This document shows positions 9,384-18,862 of a stretch of 51,446 nt of DNA, one piece after another (the first letter of the stretch is position 1; every line of letters starts with the position of its first letter). A program made the translations under genes and the position numbers. The notes beneath the pieces are model-generated. The model worked only from the letters and a program-made list of their open reading frames with translations. It was not told the origin of the DNA and made no database searches. The stretch covers positions 1-51,446 of the forward strand of contig NZ_LT635844.1 of NCBI RefSeq assembly GCF_900128485.1. The letters run 5' to 3'. The DNA comes from Duodenibacillus massiliensis (GTDB lineage Bacteria; Pseudomonadota; Gammaproteobacteria; Burkholderiales; Burkholderiaceae_F).

Positions 9384-10796
9384 ATGTTTAAAAAAGTAGA
9401 TCAGACCGTCGCACAGCTTTGGAAAGAAAGCACATTGCCCGCATTGGAAGATTTCGTGAGACTTCCGGCCAAATCACCGGCATTTGATGCCGACTGGGAA
9501 GCGCACGGCGTGCTGCTTGATGCCTGCCGCAAAGCGGCCCGCTGGGGACAGATGCTTTTCCCGCAGGCAACGTTTGATGTTTTGACGGCCCCCGGCATCA
9601 CACCCTGCCTTTTCTTTGACATTCCCGCTTTTGGTACTGATGCGTCCGAAGCTTCCGTGCTCTGCTACGGGCACCTCGATAAACAGCCGGAAAATTCCGG
9701 ATGGACCGGAAACAGGGCTCCGTTTAAGCCGGTGGTGGAAGACGGCAAACTTTACGGCCGGGGCTGCGCTGATGACGGCTACTGTGTCTACAGTGCTCTT
9801 ACCGCCGTTAAGGCACTTGAAGTCAACGCCGTTTCTCACCCGAGAATCTGCGGCCTGATTGAAACCGGTGAAGAATCCGGCTCTCCGGATCTCAGTTACT
9901 GGCTCAGGATGACGGCGCCGCGCATGAAAAACACGGCACTGATTCTGGTGCTTGACAGCACCGCCGGCGACTATGAAAGACTCTGGATCACATCAAGCTT
10001 CCGGGGTACTGTCGGCGTCACTTTGCGTGTGAAAGTTCTCAATCACGGCGTGCACTCGGGCTCAGCCTCAGGAATCGTTCCGGAAAGCTTCATGATCATC
10101 CGCGAACTGCTGGACCGCCTGGAAAACAGCCGTACCGGAGAAATTCTTCTTCCGGAATTTCACTGCCGGATTCCGGAAAACCGAAAGGAGCAGATCAGGG
10201 CTGTGGCCGATCTGATCGGCGGTGATCTCTGCAGTCACTTCCCCTGGGCCGGACAGACCGCCATGCGTTATGACTCGGCTGCTGAAAACATTCTTGAGCA
10301 GACCTGGAAGCCGCAACTTGCCGTGATCGGTGCTGAAGGGCTTCCCGAGCTGCAGCATGCAGGTAACGTCCTGCGCTCTGAAACAGCGCTGCGGCTCTCC
10401 ATCCGCATTCCGCCCTACACGGAACCGCAGGCTGCCCTTGACGCAATGCGGGCCAAACTGACCTCAGACGTTCCTTTCAATGCCCAGGCCTCACTTGAAG
10501 ACGCAAGCATTGCCAAAGGATGGGATGCTCCGCAGGAAGCGCCCTGGCTTACCCGTGCGGTGGAAAGCATCGGACGGGAAGTCTTCGGGAAAACCTCGGC
10601 CTACATCCCCGAGGGCGGCTCAATTCCGATTCTCAATCTCTTTGCCCAGACCTTTCCGCAGGCACAGTTTGTGGTCACCGGTGTACTCGGACCGCACTCC
10701 AATGCCCATGGTCCCGACGAAATGCTTGACCTTAACTATGCGGAAAAACTCACCTGCGCCGTCGCACGCTTTGCCGTTGCGGCAGGCAGCCGTTAA
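9384..10796 (+). CDS. M20 family metallopeptidase (dipeptidase-like)
   Basis: This is a 470-residue zinc peptidase of the M20 family. The metal and catalytic residues are visible: H97 and D99 (YGHLDKQP), D130 (GRGCADDGY), catalytic E163 and ligand E164 (TGEESGSPD), D191 (VLDST) and H442 (NAHGPDE). The lid domain carries NHGVHSGSASG. PEGGSIPI resembles the carnosinase/CNDP branch of M20, so a cytosolic dipeptidase is the best guess; substrate is unknown. There is no signal peptide. It starts 6 bases after rlpA and ends 12 bases before the next small gene, so the three are probably one operon. Confidence 0.85.
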   Translation: MFKKVDQTVAQLWKESTLPALEDFVRLPAKSPAFDADWEAHGVLLDACRKAARWGQMLFPQATFDVLTAPGITPCLFFDIPAFGTDASEASVLCYGHLDKQPENSGWTGNRAPFKPVVEDGKLYGRGCADDGYCVYSALTAVKALEVNAVSHPRICGLIETGEESGSPDLSYWLRMTAPRMKNTALILVLDSTAGDYERLWITSSFRGTVGVTLRVKVLNHGVHSGSASGIVPESFMIIRELLDRLENSRTGEILLPEFHCRIPENRKEQIRAVADLIGGDLCSHFPWAGQTAMRYDSAAENILEQTWKPQLAVIGAEGLPELQHAGNVLRSETALRLSIRIPPYTEPQAALDAMRAKLTSDVPFNAQASLEDASIAKGWDAPQEAPWLTRAVESIGREVFGKTSAYIPEGGSIPILNLFAQTFPQAQFVVTGVLGPHSNAHGPDEMLDLNYAEKLTCAVARFAVAAGSR

Positions 10797-10808
10797 AAGG
10801 AGCCCGCC

Positions 10809-11069
10809 ATGCGGCGCGATCTTGTCGTTCAGGTAATCGTCGACTACGGCGACTTTTGGGAAAACTTCGCCACGGCCTACGAAGCGGAAAGTTTCATCAA
10901 CGCCAACATCGATGAACTGGATCTGCCGCTTTCGGTGTGGCTTGAGGATATGCGCGGCAATAAAAAATGGGACTACGACGTTGTGGACGACGGCTCAGGC
11001 ACATTTCACCTCGTTGACCGCCCCATAGAAAAGGGACTGCGGCGGTTAATCCGCAATCCCTCAAACTGA
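10809..11069 (+). CDS. Small acidic protein of unknown function
   Basis: This 86-residue protein starts at an ATG with AGGAG 8 bases upstream, 12 bases after the M20 gene. I do not recognise a family. It is acidic in the middle (residues about 20-60, rich in Asp and Glu, with several Trp) and basic at the end. It has no membrane segment, signal or Cys motif. Good SD, clean operon spacing and a terminator directly after it support real translation. The name must stay hypothetical. Confidence 0.7.
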   Translation: MRRDLVVQVIVDYGDFWENFATAYEAESFINANIDELDLPLSVWLEDMRGNKKWDYDVVDDGSGTFHLVDRPIEKGLRRLIRNPSN

Positions 11070-11080
11070 AGCTCACCAGG

Positions 11081-11118
11081 AAAAGCACCGGTACCTTTTA
11101 AGACTGCCGGTGCTTTTT
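11081..11118. terminator. Bidirectional terminator between the rlpA operon and ilvA
   Basis: AAAAGCACCGG and CCGGTGCTTTT form an 11-bp stem with a 15-base loop, followed by T. Both strands end in a T-run. The ilvA stop codon (11117-11119) lies at its edge. Confidence 0.88.
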
Positions 11119-12667
11119 ACAGGAACTCCCCCAAAAAGAGCTTATAGGCCGGATTTTGAGTTTCATCCCAAAAACGGTAACCAAGCGTCTTTAAAAACGC
11201 CTCAAATGCCTCGTTATCAGACTGCGGCACCTGTACCCCGACAAGCACGCGGCCGAAGTCAGCACCGTTGTTGCGGTAGTGGAAAAGCGAAATATTCCAC
11301 TGCGGCGCCATCGACGTCAGAAACTTCATGAGCGCCCCGGGGCGTTCCGGAAACTCAAACCGGTAGAGCCTTTCATTGGTCGCAAGCTTGCTGTGTCCGC
11401 CGATCATGTGCCGCAGATGCAGCTTGGCAAGTTCATCGTGCGTGAGATTGACAGTGGGCAGATGAGACTTTTCAAACGCCTCCACCAGTTTGTCGGCATC
11501 TCGGGAATTAGCTGTCTGAATCCCCACAAAAATGTAGGCCTTTTTCGGATCGCTGATACGGTAATTGAATTCCGTGACGCTGCGGTTGCCGATCGATTCG
11601 CAAAAACGCCGGAAAGAACCGCGTTCTTCCGGAATCGTCACGGAAAAAAGCGCTTCACGCTCTTCACCGTATTCAGCACGCTCGGACACAAAGCGCAGAC
11701 GGTCAAAGTTCATATTGGCGCCCGAGGTAACCGCCACCAGCGTTTTGTTGCTGATGTTGTTGCGGCGGACCCAGGCTTTAAGTCCGGCAAGCGACAGCGC
11801 CCCCGAAGGCTCCACAATGCCGCGCGTGTCTTCAAAGACATCCTTGATGGCGGCACAGATTTCATCGCTGTCAACGAGGATGATGTCATCGAGATTTTGC
11901 CGGCAGAGCCTGTAGGTTTCGTCCCCCACCTGCTTGACGGCCGTACCGTCGGAGAAAAGACCGACGTCAGAGAGCATGACGGGGTGACCGGCCGCAAAGG
12001 CCTGCTTCATCGCGTCACTGTCTTTGGTTTCCACACCGAAAACCTTGATGTCGGGGTAAAGCGCCTTGATGTAGGTTGCCACACCGGCAGCGAGTCCGCC
12101 CCCGCCGATCTGCACGAAAATCGCATCGGGACGCGAGCCGTCTGCGGGCTGATACTGCCGCAGAATTTCCATACCGATGGTGCCCTGGCCGGCAATGACA
12201 AACGGATCATCAAAGGGATGAACAAAGGTAAGCCCTTCTTCCTGCTGCATCTTGACGGCGTGCGCGGCGGCGTCAGAAAAGCTGTCGCCGACCAAAACGA
12301 CTTCGCCGCCCAAATTCCGGACCGCCTCAACCTTCAGGTTCGGCGCAGTCACGGGCATCACAATCACGGCACGGCACCCCAGGCGCCTTGCCGCCAGTGC
12401 CACGCCCTGTGCATGGTTACCGGCTGAAGCACAGATCACGCCGCGGGCGCGCTCTTCAGCCGTCAGATGAATCATTTTGTTAAAGGCACCGCGCAGCTTG
12501 AAGGAAAACACGGGCTGCGTGTCTTCGCGTTTTAAAAGCACCTTGTTGCCGATTCGTTTGGAAAGGCGCTTGGCTTCTTCAAGCGGCGTTTCTTCGGCAA
12601 CGTCATAGACGCGGGCCGTGAGAATACGGCGCAGATAATCCTGGGTTGACATGTCGGTTGCTGCCAT
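11117..12667 (-). CDS. ilvA: Threonine ammonia-lyase, biosynthetic
   Basis: IlvA deaminates threonine to 2-oxobutanoate, the committed step to isoleucine. From the ATG at 12667 it has 516 residues, matching E. coli IlvA (514). The PLP lysine is K57 in SFKLRGAFNKM, with the phosphate-binding loop QIGGGGLAAG and the catalytic-domain segment CASAGNHAQGVA. Two C-terminal ACT-like regulatory regions follow from about residue 325 (ALFSVTIPEERGSF; YRFEFPERPGAL), so allosteric isoleucine inhibition is expected. The start was chosen for its GGGAGA site; the frame is open 17 codons further up. It is divergent from the FAD-oxidase gene. Confidence 0.94.
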   Translation of the reverse strand: MAATDMSTQDYLRRILTARVYDVAEETPLEEAKRLSKRIGNKVLLKREDTQPVFSFKLRGAFNKMIHLTAEERARGVICASAGNHAQGVALAARRLGCRAVIVMPVTAPNLKVEAVRNLGGEVVLVGDSFSDAAAHAVKMQQEEGLTFVHPFDDPFVIAGQGTIGMEILRQYQPADGSRPDAIFVQIGGGGLAAGVATYIKALYPDIKVFGVETKDSDAMKQAFAAGHPVMLSDVGLFSDGTAVKQVGDETYRLCRQNLDDIILVDSDEICAAIKDVFEDTRGIVEPSGALSLAGLKAWVRRNNISNKTLVAVTSGANMNFDRLRFVSERAEYGEEREALFSVTIPEERGSFRRFCESIGNRSVTEFNYRISDPKKAYIFVGIQTANSRDADKLVEAFEKSHLPTVNLTHDELAKLHLRHMIGGHSKLATNERLYRFEFPERPGALMKFLTSMAPQWNISLFHYRNNGADFGRVLVGVQVPQSDNEAFEAFLKTLGYRFWDETQNPAYKLFLGEFL

Positions 12668-12885
12668 CTGATTTTGTCTCCCGTTCAAAATAGGCACAGC
12701 ATCAAAAAAGGACTCCAACTTTAGGCCACCCTCCTGCTGTTTTCAATCCGATACATTCTTTCTTCGGTGTCTCAAAGCTCGCCGACACCGGTCAGACGCA
12801 ACTTGTACAATGGTTCTTGTTGCCGGCAAAAATTAAAGAGCTCTTTTCCGGCAAGCTTTGCCCCCCCAACTGAGACCCTAAAAAC

Positions 12886-15800
12886 ATGCAGGAAACCGGA
12901 TTGACTTCTGTTACGGCTGCCGCCAATGAACGCATTCGCGAAATTCCGTACAACTACACATCGTTTTCCGACAGAGAAATCGTCATCCGGCTACTCGGAG
13001 AGAAAGCCTGGGAAATTCTGACCGAACTCAGAAACTTCCGCAGAACCGGCCGGTCTTCCCGAATGCTCTATGAGGTACTGGGCGACATTTGGGTTGTCAA
13101 CCGCAATCCCTACCTGCAGGATGATCTGCTTGAAAACAGACGCCGCCGTGTGCTCCTGGTCGACGCCATGAAACACCGTCTCAATGAGATGGAAAAACGC
13201 CGGGATCCGACTGTGCCTGAGCGCGATGCCAAGGTGGCAGAACTTCTTACGCTCGCACATAAAGCCGTGGAAAAGTTTGATGCAGACTTCATTAAGACCG
13301 AACGTCTGCGCGGTAAAGCCCGGCGGCTTTTTAAGCAATTTACCTCGGAAGACAATATCCGGTTTGACGGTTTTGCCAGAGCCAGTCACGTCACCGATGC
13401 CACCGACTGGCGTGTGGAACTGCCTTTTGTCGTTCTGACACCGGACTCGGAAAAAGAAATTCCGGCACTGGTCAGGGCCTGTATTGAACTCGGTCTTGTC
13501 ATCATCCCCCGCGGCAGCGGCACGGGCTACACGGGCGGCGCCGTACCGATGAGTGAGCTGAGCGCCGTGATCAACACGGAAAAAATGGACGCAATCAGCG
13601 CAGTAACGCTCGAGCAACTCCCCGGCGTTGCCGACGATGTTCCGGTGATCCGTACCGGAGCAGGCGCCGTCACGCGCCGCGTCACGGAAGCCGCAGCCCT
13701 TTATGACTACGTTTTTTCCGTCGATCCGGCCAGTGCCGACGCCTGTTCGGTTGGTGGCAACATCGCGGAAAATTCGGGCGGCAAAAAAGCCGTCCTGTGG
13801 GGTACCGCGGTCGATAATCTCGCGCAGTACCGTATGGTGACACCCGAAGGCAACTGGCTTGAGGTCACCCGCATCAACCATAACCTCGGCAAGATCCACA
13901 AACAGGAAGAAGTTGTCTGGGAAGTGACGCTTAAGGACGGTCAGGAAAAGGATCCGGAAAAAGCGCGCGTACTTCACACCGAAACGCTCAGAATGCCCGG
14001 TGCGTCGTTTCGCAAAAAAGGGCTCGGCAAAGACGTCTCCAACAAGTATCTAGGCGGGTTGCCCGGCGTACAGAAGGAAGGCACCGACGGGTTGATCACG
14101 TCAGCCACCTGGATTCTGCACAAAATGCCTCCCTGCGGCCGTACCGTATGCCTTGAATTTTTCGGTGCAGCAGGACTTGCCGGTCCCGCCATCGTCGAAA
14201 TCACAAAACTGCTGGATTCGCATCCGCAGGGCTGCATGCTTGCCGGGCTTGAACACCTTGACGACCGCTATCTGCATGCCGTCAATTACCCGGTCAAAAG
14301 CCAGCGCGGCGAATACCCGAAGATGGTTTTGGTGGGTGACATAGTCGGCTATGACGAAAAAGCGCTGGATGAAGTCACCGAAAAAGTCATCCGGATCTGC
14401 ACCGACCGTAACGGTGAAGGCTTTATCGCCAAAACGGAAACCGAGCGCTTTAAGTTCTGGCATGAAAGAAGCCGTACCGCAGCGATCAGTGCGCATACCA
14501 ATGCCTTCAAACTTAATGAAGACGTTGTGATTCCGCTTGATAAGATCGGCGAATACACACTGGTGTGCGAGCGCTTCAACATCGAGTGCTCCATTCAGAA
14601 TAAGCTCGATATGCTCGAAGCTGTCCGCAGCTATCTGCAGGGCTACATTTCCCTCGGCAACCCCTCCATGATCACGGGCATCACCAAGCAGGAGCTGCTG
14701 GCAAAAACCGTGCCCGAAGCCCTGCGAAAGCTCGACGAAACCAAGGAGCGCTGGTCATTTGTTCTTACGCATCTAGACGATGCCTTTAAAGACGTCCTCA
14801 GCCGTCTTCTGACGCTCGGCATTGCCGCTGACAGCGAGGCCTTTAAACCCTACGCAGGGAAAAAACTCTTTGATGCGGTTTATGACAGAGTGCTGCGGAT
14901 TTCCTGGAAGCGGGAGATCCGCAGTGAACTCGACCGTATTTTCGGCGGTGATGCGTTTGAAAAAGTCAGAGCCCAGATCGATGAAATCCACAACAAGGTC
15001 CTCAGAGGCCGCGTATTCATCGCGCTGCACATGCATGCCGGCGACGGCAATGTCCACACCAACATTCCGCTCAATTCCGACAACTATCAGATGATGAAGC
15101 TCGGCGAAAAAGCCGTGCATCTGGTGATGAAAACCGTAAAGGGGCTCGGAGGCTCCGTTTCCGGTGAGCACGGTATCGGTCTCACGAAAATCGAATTTCT
15201 GGATCCGGCCGATCTTGCGCCTTTTTACGACTATCTTGACCGCGTTGATCCCGAGCGGCACTTCAATCCCGGCAAACTCTTAAAAGGGCTCGAAAACGCC
15301 TACACGCCGAGTTTTAATCTTCTCACCTCTGAATCGCTCATCATGCAGCAGTCGGAATTAAAGGAGATTAACGACGCCGTCAAAAACTGTCTGCGTTGCG
15401 GTAAGTGCAAGTCCCGCTGCTCCACGCACGTGCCGCGGGCAAGTCTGCTTTACTCTCCGCGCAACAAAATTATTGCCGTGGGACTGCTCACGGAAGCGTA
15501 TCTGTACGAAAGTCAGACGCGCCGCGGCCTCAATCCCGAGCATTTGAGCTCCTTTACCGACATTTCCGATCACTGCACGCTGTGCATGAAGTGTCTGCAG
15601 CCCTGCCCGGTCAAAATTAATTTCGGTGAAGTCACCGTTTTGCTGAGAAACTTTCTCTCCCGGATGAACTTCACCTCAAAAAATCCGATTAAAAAGGCGG
15701 GGCTTGATTTTCTGTCGCTCACCAATCCCCGGGGGGTGGAAATTGCCCGCAAGGCTATGATCGATATCGGCTTCAGGGCTGAGCGCAAGGCCTCAGATGC

Positions 15801-16794
15801 CCTGAAGCATCTAGCGCAACCGCATATGAAGCGGCCGCCCAACACCACCGGCAAACCCAAAATCAGGGAACAGATCATCACGCTCGTTAACCGCAGGCTG
15901 CCCGAGCCCCGCATGCATAAAACACTGCGTTCGCTCTTAAAGCTCACGGATCCGACCACGGTTCCCATCATCCGTAAAAAAGAATGCCGCGACGCCGAGG
16001 CCGTCTTTTACTTCCCGGGCTGCGGCAACGAACGGCTTTTCCCTGAGGTGGGAGCCGCCGTTCTCACCATGCTTTATGCCTCCGGTATCCAGACGGTGAT
16101 TCCGCCCAAATTCCTTTGCTGCGGTTATCCGCAGAAAGGTAACGGTCAGGCTGAATTTGCGCGTCAGATCGTCACCAACAACCGTATTCTCTTTCACCGC
16201 ATCGCCAATACGCTCAATTACCTTGACATCAAAACGGTGATTACGTCATGCGGCACCTGCCTCAAGCAGCTGAGGGACTACCACTTTGAGGAAATTTTCC
16301 CCGGCTGCCGCATTTTGGACATTCACGACTATCTCGCGGAAAAAGGTGTCTCGCTTGTCGGTGAAGAAAATACCCGGTATCTCTTTCACAATCCCTGTCA
16401 TACCCCCTTTGCAGGGAGTACGCCGCTTCTGACCGTAAACCAACTCATCACGGCCGGCGACGGCACGAAGGTTGAACTCACAGACCGCTGCTGCGGGGAA
16501 TCCGGCACATTTGCCGTAAGCCGCCCTGACATTGCCAACCAGGTACGCTTCAGAAAGGAAGAGGACATCCTTCTCAGAAAAACGAGGCTTGAAAGTGACG
16601 GCTTCTCCGGAGAGGTGAAAATTCTCACCGCCTGCCCGGCCTGTCTGCAGGGGTTAAGCCGCTATAACGACGCCACACAGACTGAAGCGGAGTTTCTGGT
16701 GGTTGAAATGGCGCGGCTGCAGTACGGCAAAAACTGGCTTCCGGATTTTCTGCATGACGTCAGTAAAGACGGCATCGAACATGTACTCGTTTAG
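12886..16794 (+). CDS. Large FAD-linked oxidase fused to Fe-S (GlpC-like) module
   Basis: This 1302-residue protein joins modules that are separate subunits in enzymes such as glycolate oxidase. Residues about 1-170 resemble the DUF3683-type extension of betaproteobacterial homologues. A PCMH-type FAD domain follows ([18 protein letters not shown]), then a VAO-type C-terminal domain with [14 protein letters not shown] and [15 protein letters not shown]. Two 4Fe-4S motifs start at C835 ([11 protein letters not shown]) and C897 ([11 protein letters not shown]). Two Cys-rich CCG modules follow, with CCG at 1078 and 1202 after YFPGCGNE and HNPCH. The layout suggests a D-2-hydroxyacid (lactate, glycolate or 2-hydroxyglutarate type) dehydrogenase passing electrons to quinone. 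The substrate is not readable. A HIT gene follows after 12 bases. Confidence 0.85.
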   Translation: MQETGLTSVTAAANERIREIPYNYTSFSDREIVIRLLGEKAWEILTELRNFRRTGRSSRMLYEVLGDIWVVNRNPYLQDDLLENRRRRVLLVDAMKHRLNEMEKRRDPTVPERDAKVAELLTLAHKAVEKFDADFIKTERLRGKARRLFKQFTSEDNIRFDGFARASHVTDATDWRVELPFVVLTPDSEKEIPALVRACIELGLVIIPRGSGTGYTGGAVPMSELSAVINTEKMDAISAVTLEQLPGVADDVPVIRTGAGAVTRRVTEAAALYDYVFSVDPASADACSVGGNIAENSGGKKAVLWGTAVDNLAQYRMVTPEGNWLEVTRINHNLGKIHKQEEVVWEVTLKDGQEKDPEKARVLHTETLRMPGASFRKKGLGKDVSNKYLGGLPGVQKEGTDGLITSATWILHKMPPCGRTVCLEFFGAAGLAGPAIVEITKLLDSHPQGCMLAGLEHLDDRYLHAVNYPVKSQRGEYPKMVLVGDIVGYDEKALDEVTEKVIRICTDRNGEGFIAKTETERFKFWHERSRTAAISAHTNAFKLNEDVVIPLDKIGEYTLVCERFNIECSIQNKLDMLEAVRSYLQGYISLGNPSMITGITKQELLAKTVPEALRKLDETKERWSFVLTHLDDAFKDVLSRLLTLGIAADSEAFKPYAGKKLFDAVYDRVLRISWKREIRSELDRIFGGDAFEKVRAQIDEIHNKVLRGRVFIALHMHAGDGNVHTNIPLNSDNYQMMKLGEKAVHLVMKTVKGLGGSVSGEHGIGLTKIEFLDPADLAPFYDYLDRVDPERHFNPGKLLKGLENAYTPSFNLLTSESLIMQQSELKEINDAVKNCLRCGKCKSRCSTHVPRASLLYSPRNKIIAVGLLTEAYLYESQTRRGLNPEHLSSFTDISDHCTLCMKCLQPCPVKINFGEVTVLLRNFLSRMNFTSKNPIKKAGLDFLSLTNPRGVEIARKAMIDIGFRAERKASDALKHLAQPHMKRPPNTTGKPKIREQIITLVNRRLPEPRMHKTLRSLLKLTDPTTVPIIRKKECRDAEAVFYFPGCGNERLFPEVGAAVLTMLYASGIQTVIPPKFLCCGYPQKGNGQAEFARQIVTNNRILFHRIANTLNYLDIKTVITSCGTCLKQLRDYHFEEIFPGCRILDIHDYLAEKGVSLVGEENTRYLFHNPCHTPFAGSTPLLTVNQLITAGDGTKVELTDRCCGESGTFAVSRPDIANQVRFRKEEDILLRKTRLESDGFSGEVKILTACPACLQGLSRYNDATQTEAEFLVVEMARLQYGKNWLPDFLHDVSKDGIEHVLV

Positions 16795-16806
16795 GAAACT
16801 CAAACC

Positions 16807-17241
16807 ATGAGTGAAAATTGTCCTTTATGCGCTTTGCCCGCCGGACAGATTCTCTGGCAGGACGAACTTGTCTGCGTCATCAATCCCGGTGAAAACCGTA
16901 TTCCCGGCTTTACGCGCGTCGTCCTGAAAAAGCACATTGCGGAGATGAGTGCGCTGAGCGAAAAAGAGCGGATTCACGTCATGAACGCCGTCAACGCGGT
17001 TGAGACTCTGATGCTGCGCATGATGCGGCCTGACAAGGTGAATCTTGCCTCTTTGGGCAACATGGTGCCACACCTGCACTGGCACGTTATTCCGCGCTGG
17101 AAAAATGATCCCTGGTTTCCTGATTCTGTTTGGTCGGCCGCACGCCGCAGCGACAATGCCGCCGACACCAAAGCCAGGCAACTTCTGGCAGAGCAGTTTT
17201 TCAAGGCACTGCCCCGGGCCCTCAACGCCGCCTTTCAGTAG
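16807..17241 (+). CDS. HIT family protein
   Basis: The protein has 144 residues of the histidine-triad superfamily of nucleotide hydrolases and transferases. The triad HLHWH (H89, H91, H93) is present in VPHLHWHVIPRWKNDPWFP, and an N-terminal CPLC pair may bind zinc. VLKKHIAEMSAL is the usual dimer helix region. It lies 12 bases after the FAD/Fe-S gene and is probably cotranscribed; the same pairing is familiar in Burkholderiales. The natural substrate is unknown. Its last 7 bases overlap the end of the convergent SPOR-like gene. Confidence 0.88.
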   Translation: MSENCPLCALPAGQILWQDELVCVINPGENRIPGFTRVVLKKHIAEMSALSEKERIHVMNAVNAVETLMLRMMRPDKVNLASLGNMVPHLHWHVIPRWKNDPWFPDSVWSAARRSDNAADTKARQLLAEQFFKALPRALNAAFQ

Positions 17242-17879
17242 CAGCTTTTGAGCTCTGCTGCGGGATAAAGCTTTGTCAGATTTCTGATGCGGTCCTCCTC
17301 CTCAGAAGTGACCGCATTAAAAACAAGATCAACCTGTCCGCTCGGCTCTCCGAGGCGGTTGGTAACCTTAATTCCCTTCATGTCGGGCGCACGCCCGCTC
17401 ACCAGATATTTTTCAGCGGCCTCTCTTGAAGAAAAGGAAGCTATCTCCACACCGTAGGAAAGTTCTCCTTCAAGAATCGGTTTTACCGTACGGATACCCT
17501 GCTGACGGAATTGCTTCACAAAGGCTCTCACGGCCGTCGTGTTGTCATAGGGCCCCAGGTACGCAATAAAGCGTTCCGGCAGAAAACGGTCTGCCACAAC
17601 CGCCTTCTGTAAAAGCCCACTTCGTGTCAGACGCTCCTGCACGCCGGGCAGATCCTTATGGGCAAAAGGACCGAAAAGCACGCAGCGAAGCGTCTCGCTT
17701 GCGGTCTCAGACCGTGCCGTCGGTCCCGCGGTAGCTTGCAGGGGTGCGTCATCCCGCAGCAAAGCAACCGAGGCCCGCCCCTCAAGACGCAACGCACCGT
17801 ACTGAGACGCATCCTGCATCAGATAAAACGCCGCTGCCCCAGCCAGCACAACCGTTAATACCGCAAGAAGCCCCTTCAT
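17235..17879 (-). CDS. SPOR-like membrane-anchored protein
   Basis: The 214-residue protein has a short cytoplasmic start, one membrane segment at residues 3-21 and a periplasmic remainder. Residues about 85-150 resemble SPOR repeats (RFIAYLGPYDNTTAVRAFVKQ, then a second beta-alpha unit GVEIASFSSREAAEKYL), the fold that binds denuded septal glycan. The match is by pattern only. Its ATG overlaps the coaX stop by four bases (ATGA), so it is translated from the coaX message; a coaX-SPOR pair is common in Betaproteobacteria. The end overlaps the HIT gene. Confidence 0.68.
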   Translation of the reverse strand: MKGLLAVLTVVLAGAAAFYLMQDASQYGALRLEGRASVALLRDDAPLQATAGPTARSETASETLRCVLFGPFAHKDLPGVQERLTRSGLLQKAVVADRFLPERFIAYLGPYDNTTAVRAFVKQFRQQGIRTVKPILEGELSYGVEIASFSSREAAEKYLVSGRAPDMKGIKVTNRLGEPSGQVDLVFNAVTSEEEDRIRNLTKLYPAAELKSCY

Positions 17880-18646
17880 GCGGTCAGTCCCTGTTGTGAG
17901 GCCTGCTGTGCCAGACCGCGCAGCACCAGGTTATGTTTTAAGACAGCCTGAGGAAAGCGGGCCCGGATGTACGGCGCCAGAAGCGGTGCAGCGCCGCCGG
18001 CGAAAACGATTTTGACGTCGGATCCTTTGTCCTGCATTGCTGCCCTGGCGTGCTCAATAACCCCGAGGTGTGCTTCCAGAATGCCGGTGGAAATTGCGGA
18101 GTCCGTATTCTTCGGAAACGGCTCGACTGCACCGATTCCGTTCGGACGGCAGCGCGTGCCCTTTACGAGTGACTCATACATCATGGCCGGCCCCGGCAGA
18201 ATCCGGCCGCCGCAAAACACCAGCCGACCGTTTTCAGAGACGACGGAATCCACAGTTGTGGCTGTTCCCATATGCACCACCAGCAGAGGCTGTCCCGGAT
18301 AGAGGCTTGCCGCGCCGATGGCGGCAAACCAGCGGTCGCTGCCGAGCTGCCTGCAGTTTTCATAACCGTTGGTGAGCTCAAAATTTCCGCGAAAGACCGG
18401 TTCGGAATGAAGCCACTCCCAGGGAATGCCGTGAGCGTTAAAAAACTTCGTAAGTGAGAGCGCAAGCATTTCGCTTGAAACCATGCAGCCGACCACACGG
18501 GTTGGTTTGAGCGCTGACCAGGTACGCAGCAGTTCATCCGGAGGCGTTCCGTGTCCTCCGTGCACATACGTCTGAGGCTCTTCCGGCTTATCAAGCGTCG
18601 TCCACTTCAGAGCCGTATTTCCCAGATCCAGCAGTAAAACCGTCAC
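17876..18646 (-). CDS. coaX: Type III pantothenate kinase
   Basis: CoaX phosphorylates pantothenate, the first step of coenzyme A synthesis. From the GTG at 18646 it has 256 residues, typical of the type III family. Motifs: LLLDLGNTALKW (phosphate loop), GSDRWFAAIGA, MGTATTVDSV and GGRILPGPAMMYESL. An open frame extends 41 codons upstream to 18769 but does not resemble the family, so I place the start at the GTG directly before LLLDLGNT; the SD there is weak. The next gene overlaps by four bases. birA, often found just upstream in this class, is not here. Confidence 0.9.
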   Translation of the reverse strand: MTVLLLDLGNTALKWTTLDKPEEPQTYVHGGHGTPPDELLRTWSALKPTRVVGCMVSSEMLALSLTKFFNAHGIPWEWLHSEPVFRGNFELTNGYENCRQLGSDRWFAAIGAASLYPGQPLLVVHMGTATTVDSVVSENGRLVFCGGRILPGPAMMYESLVKGTRCRPNGIGAVEPFPKNTDSAISTGILEAHLGVIEHARAAMQDKGSDVKIVFAGGAAPLLAPYIRARFPQAVLKHNLVLRGLAQQASQQGLTA

Positions 18647-18862
18647 AATATGCGTTTCCCGTCCAAACAAAGGCGCCGACCACGGCCCGAAACAAGACCG
18701 ATTCGTCTGCACGAACTGCATTGTATGCGGCTTACCGCTGAAAATAAACGCACACGGATAACGCGTCATTGTCAGCGGTAAAATCCACTGCTTTCAAAGG
18801 ATTTTCCGCTCTAAAAGCGGTCCGCAATCCTTGTTTTTTGTGAACTTTCATCATCAACTGTC

